Below, in pieces: positions 31,893 through 33,520 of a stretch of 33,520 nucleotides of DNA. The stretch is from positions 1 to 33,520 of the forward strand of contig CANQPL010000027.1 in NCBI GenBank assembly GCA_947625735.1. Reading direction: 5' to 3'. The translations under genes were made by a program, and so were the position numbers. Numbering within the stretch: position 1 is the stretch's first letter; the number at the start of each line of letters is the position of its first letter. Below the pieces are notes generated by a model. The model saw only the letters and a program-made list of their open reading frames with translations. It had not been told where the DNA came from and made no database searches. This DNA is from an uncultured Clostridia bacterium (GTDB lineage Bacteria > Bacillota > Clostridia > Oscillospirales > Ruminococcaceae).

Positions 31893-31921
31893 ATTATAAC
31901 ATTATTATTCAAAACTTACAA
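31893..31921 (-). promoter_or_regulatory. Promoter of the secreted-protein pair
   Basis: On the minus strand TTGTAA (complement of 31916-31921) and TATAAT (complement of 31893-31898) with a 17-base spacer. TACGCAA (31874-31880) and TTGCGTA (31922-31928) flank it as an inverted pair, and another TTGCGT lies at 31851; a regulator site is possible but unproven. The rest of 31827-32071 is A/T-rich with nothing else recognised. Confidence 0.65.
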
Positions 31922-32071
31922 TTGCGTAATTTCACAATTTTCTGATGAATTTTTTAGCACTTTTTTATAATCGGAACAAAATGCTATCAAACAATTTCGC
32001 GTTTTTTGAAAAATATTTGAAATTTTGTTTCTGTTTTTACAAAATGTTGTTTTTTTGATACCGCTTTGTCA

Positions 32072-32100
32072 TTGAATTTTCGGGAAAAATGTGCTATTAT
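32072..32100 (+). promoter_or_regulatory. Promoter of the CapA-family gene
   Basis: TTGAAT (32072-32077) and TATTAT (32095-32100) with a 17-base spacer, followed by a leader of about 45 bases. Confidence 0.55.
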
Positions 32101-32152
32101 AATGTATAAGAGGATTTTTCCGAACCGTAAAAATACAAGGGGTAAGTTATTT

Positions 32153-33439
32153 ATGAAAAAAATTTTTTCTAACGCAAAAAAATCCGTATGTCTGCCGTTC
32201 ATCGCAATGCTGCCGTGGTTATTGTCCTCATGCTCCGAAATAGCGTCCGGGGAGGCTGTTCCCGCAGCAGAGCTTAACATTGTTACCACTGCCGCAACCA
32301 CCGCCGACAGCTTCTGGGAGACTGCTCCCACATCTCCGCCGCCCGTTATCACCGAGGAAAGCACCACCGTGACCGAGCCGCCCCCTGCCGACAGAACCGT
32401 CACCTTTACCGCTTTAGGGGATAATCTTATCCATTCCTCCATATATAAGCAGGCTGCCGCACGGGCTGCCGAAGAGGGCGCAGAAGGGTATGACTTTACA
32501 TATGCCTATGCAGGTGTCGCCGATCTTCTTGACAGGACGGATATTACCGTTCTCAATCAGGAGACCCTTATCTGCGGGGAGGGTTATGAGCCGTCCACCT
32601 ATCCCCTTTTCAACAGTCCGCCCGAGCTTGGTGAGCATATGTCTGAGCTGGGGGTTGATGTGTTCACAATTGCCAATAATCACACTCTTGACATGGGTGA
32701 GGAGGGACTTGCCGACTGTCTTGCCTATTATGATGAAAACGGCTTTGTCCGTGTAGGTGCATATTTTGATGATGAGGACAGAAAAAATATCCGCATAATT
32801 GAGAAAAACGGTCTTAAAATATCCTTTCTTGCCTACACGGAAAATCTGAACGGTCTTTCTCTTTCGGGAAACACCTCTCTTACTATCGGCAGGACGGATA
32901 TGGAAGTCATGGAGGAGGAGATCGCCGCCGCCAAGGAGATTTCCGATATATGCGTGGTAAGTCTCCACTGGGGGTTGGAGGACAGCGGCGAACAGCAGGA
33001 ATATCAGGAAAATGATGCCCGCCGCCTTGCAGAAGCAGGTGCGGACGTCATCATAGGCAATCACCCTCATGTGCTGCGTGAAATTGAGACTATCGAACGT
33101 TCGGACGGTGGACAGACAATTGTGGCATATTCGCTCGGAAACTTTATTTCTGCTCAGTCACAGGGCGCAAATCTTATCGGGGGGATACTTGATTTTGCCG
33201 TGACAGTTCCTGACGGGACGGACATAACGAAAATTTCCGATGTGGTCTTTACGCCCATAATCACTCATTATGACAGCGGTTACAAAAATATCCGCCTGTA
33301 TAAGCTGTCCGATTATACGGAGGAGCTGGCGGATTCCCACGGCGTGAGACAATATTCACGGTTTTCTATGGAGTTTATAACCGATTATCTTTCCGCAAGA
33401 CGGCTTTTGCAGGAGGATCCTACTGTAAAGGAGGAATGA
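32153..33439 (+). CDS. CapA-family lipoprotein (poly-gamma-glutamate synthesis type)
   Basis: A 428-residue lipoprotein. The signal peptide ends in LLSSC with C27 as the lipid-bearing cysteine; a Thr/Pro-rich linker runs to about 82. The rest is a CapA/PgsA-type metallophosphatase-like domain: GDNLIHS, NQETLICG, IANNHTLDMGEEGL, SLHWG, GNHPHVLR and YSLGNFI, which hold the predicted metal-binding Asp, Glu, Asn and His residues. CapA proteins take part in making or exporting poly-gamma-glutamate capsule in Bacillus, but no capBC genes are seen here, so the role may be another surface function. ATG 32153 follows AAGGGG; an ATG at 32066 is in frame but lies before the promoter -10. Confidence 0.88.
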   Translation: MKKIFSNAKKSVCLPFIAMLPWLLSSCSEIASGEAVPAAELNIVTTAATTADSFWETAPTSPPPVITEESTTVTEPPPADRTVTFTALGDNLIHSSIYKQAAARAAEEGAEGYDFTYAYAGVADLLDRTDITVLNQETLICGEGYEPSTYPLFNSPPELGEHMSELGVDVFTIANNHTLDMGEEGLADCLAYYDENGFVRVGAYFDDEDRKNIRIIEKNGLKISFLAYTENLNGLSLSGNTSLTIGRTDMEVMEEEIAAAKEISDICVVSLHWGLEDSGEQQEYQENDARRLAEAGADVIIGNHPHVLREIETIERSDGGQTIVAYSLGNFISAQSQGANLIGGILDFAVTVPDGTDITKISDVVFTPIITHYDSGYKNIRLYKLSDYTEELADSHGVRQYSRFSMEFITDYLSARRLLQEDPTVKEE

Positions 33440-33467
33440 GCCGTCATACTAATCCCCAATTATTTAC

Positions 33468-33496
33468 TTGACAAAGCAAACTAAAAGTGATATAAT
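33468..33496 (+). promoter_or_regulatory. Consensus promoter at the window end
   Basis: TTGACA (33468-33473) and TATAAT (33491-33496) with a 17-base spacer, facing out of the window. The gene it drives would have a very short leader. Confidence 0.8.
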
Positions 33497-33513
33497 AAAA
33501 ATGGGTGATAAAA

Positions 33514-33520
33514 ATGACAA
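33514..33520 (+). CDS. First codons of a gene cut by the window end
   Basis: An ATG at 33514 follows GGGTGAT about seven bases upstream and the strong promoter just before; only Met-Thr and one base are visible. An ATG at 33501 is an alternative start. Nothing can be said of the product. Confidence 0.3.

Overview
The window looks like chromosomal DNA from a low-to-mid GC Gram-positive anaerobe of the Clostridia, most plausibly a Ruminococcus-like gut or rumen bacterium. The pointers are a FabK-type fatty-acid operon, AGGAGG-type ribosome sites with strong TTGACA/TATAAT promoters, a cytoplasmic GH9-like/CE2 carbohydrate pair, and secreted proteins with Glu/Ala-rich linkers and a sorting-signal-like tail. 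The genus is an inference; no rRNA or tRNA gene was seen.

Layout. 1-734: gene-free, with a 164-bp tandem repeat and a dispersed hairpin-cluster repeat. 735-2907 (minus): a tightly overlapping aroE - flavin reductase - tatD operon. 2962-3186: a decayed tandem copy of the fabD 3' end. 3214-4143 (minus): fabD, divergent from a complete type II fatty-acid operon at 4494-13310: fabH, fabK, fabG, fabF, accB, fabZ, accC, a small zinc-ribbon gene, a possible 38-codon ORF, accD, accA and acpP. acpP has its own promoter inside accA and two terminator hairpins after it.

13560-15386 is an accessory stretch dominated by a dispersed repeat family with a G+C-rich hairpin head and a GTAAC(T/C)CGGTAAC signature. 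These repeats supply the last codons and stop of two flanking genes: a CmpB-like membrane protein and a GH9-like protein. The GH9-like protein (15373-16977, minus) lacks the family's catalytic DAGD aspartates and is divergent from a CE2-type SGNH esterase (17341-18399); neither has a signal peptide, so they may act together on imported acetylated oligosaccharides.

18421-21305 holds two tandem mgtE magnesium transporter genes behind a strong promoter and a leader with a short proline-rich ORF, competing hairpins and a possible ribosome-site-sequestering hairpin. No M-box riboswitch is apparent. This resembles in concept the mgtL/mgtA leader of enterobacteria and is my best candidate for an undescribed regulatory system. 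Pyruvate kinase follows, then a second repeat-rich region (22843-23700).

23727-33439: a lipoprotein cyclophilin, a zinc-ribbon membrane protein, three secreted proteins with the same unusual C-terminal tail (one at 25103, two in a minus-strand pair at 30019-31826), an operon of patatin, a U32-like protein, HflX and a small membrane protein, and a CapA-family lipoprotein. A strong promoter and the first codons of another gene end the window.
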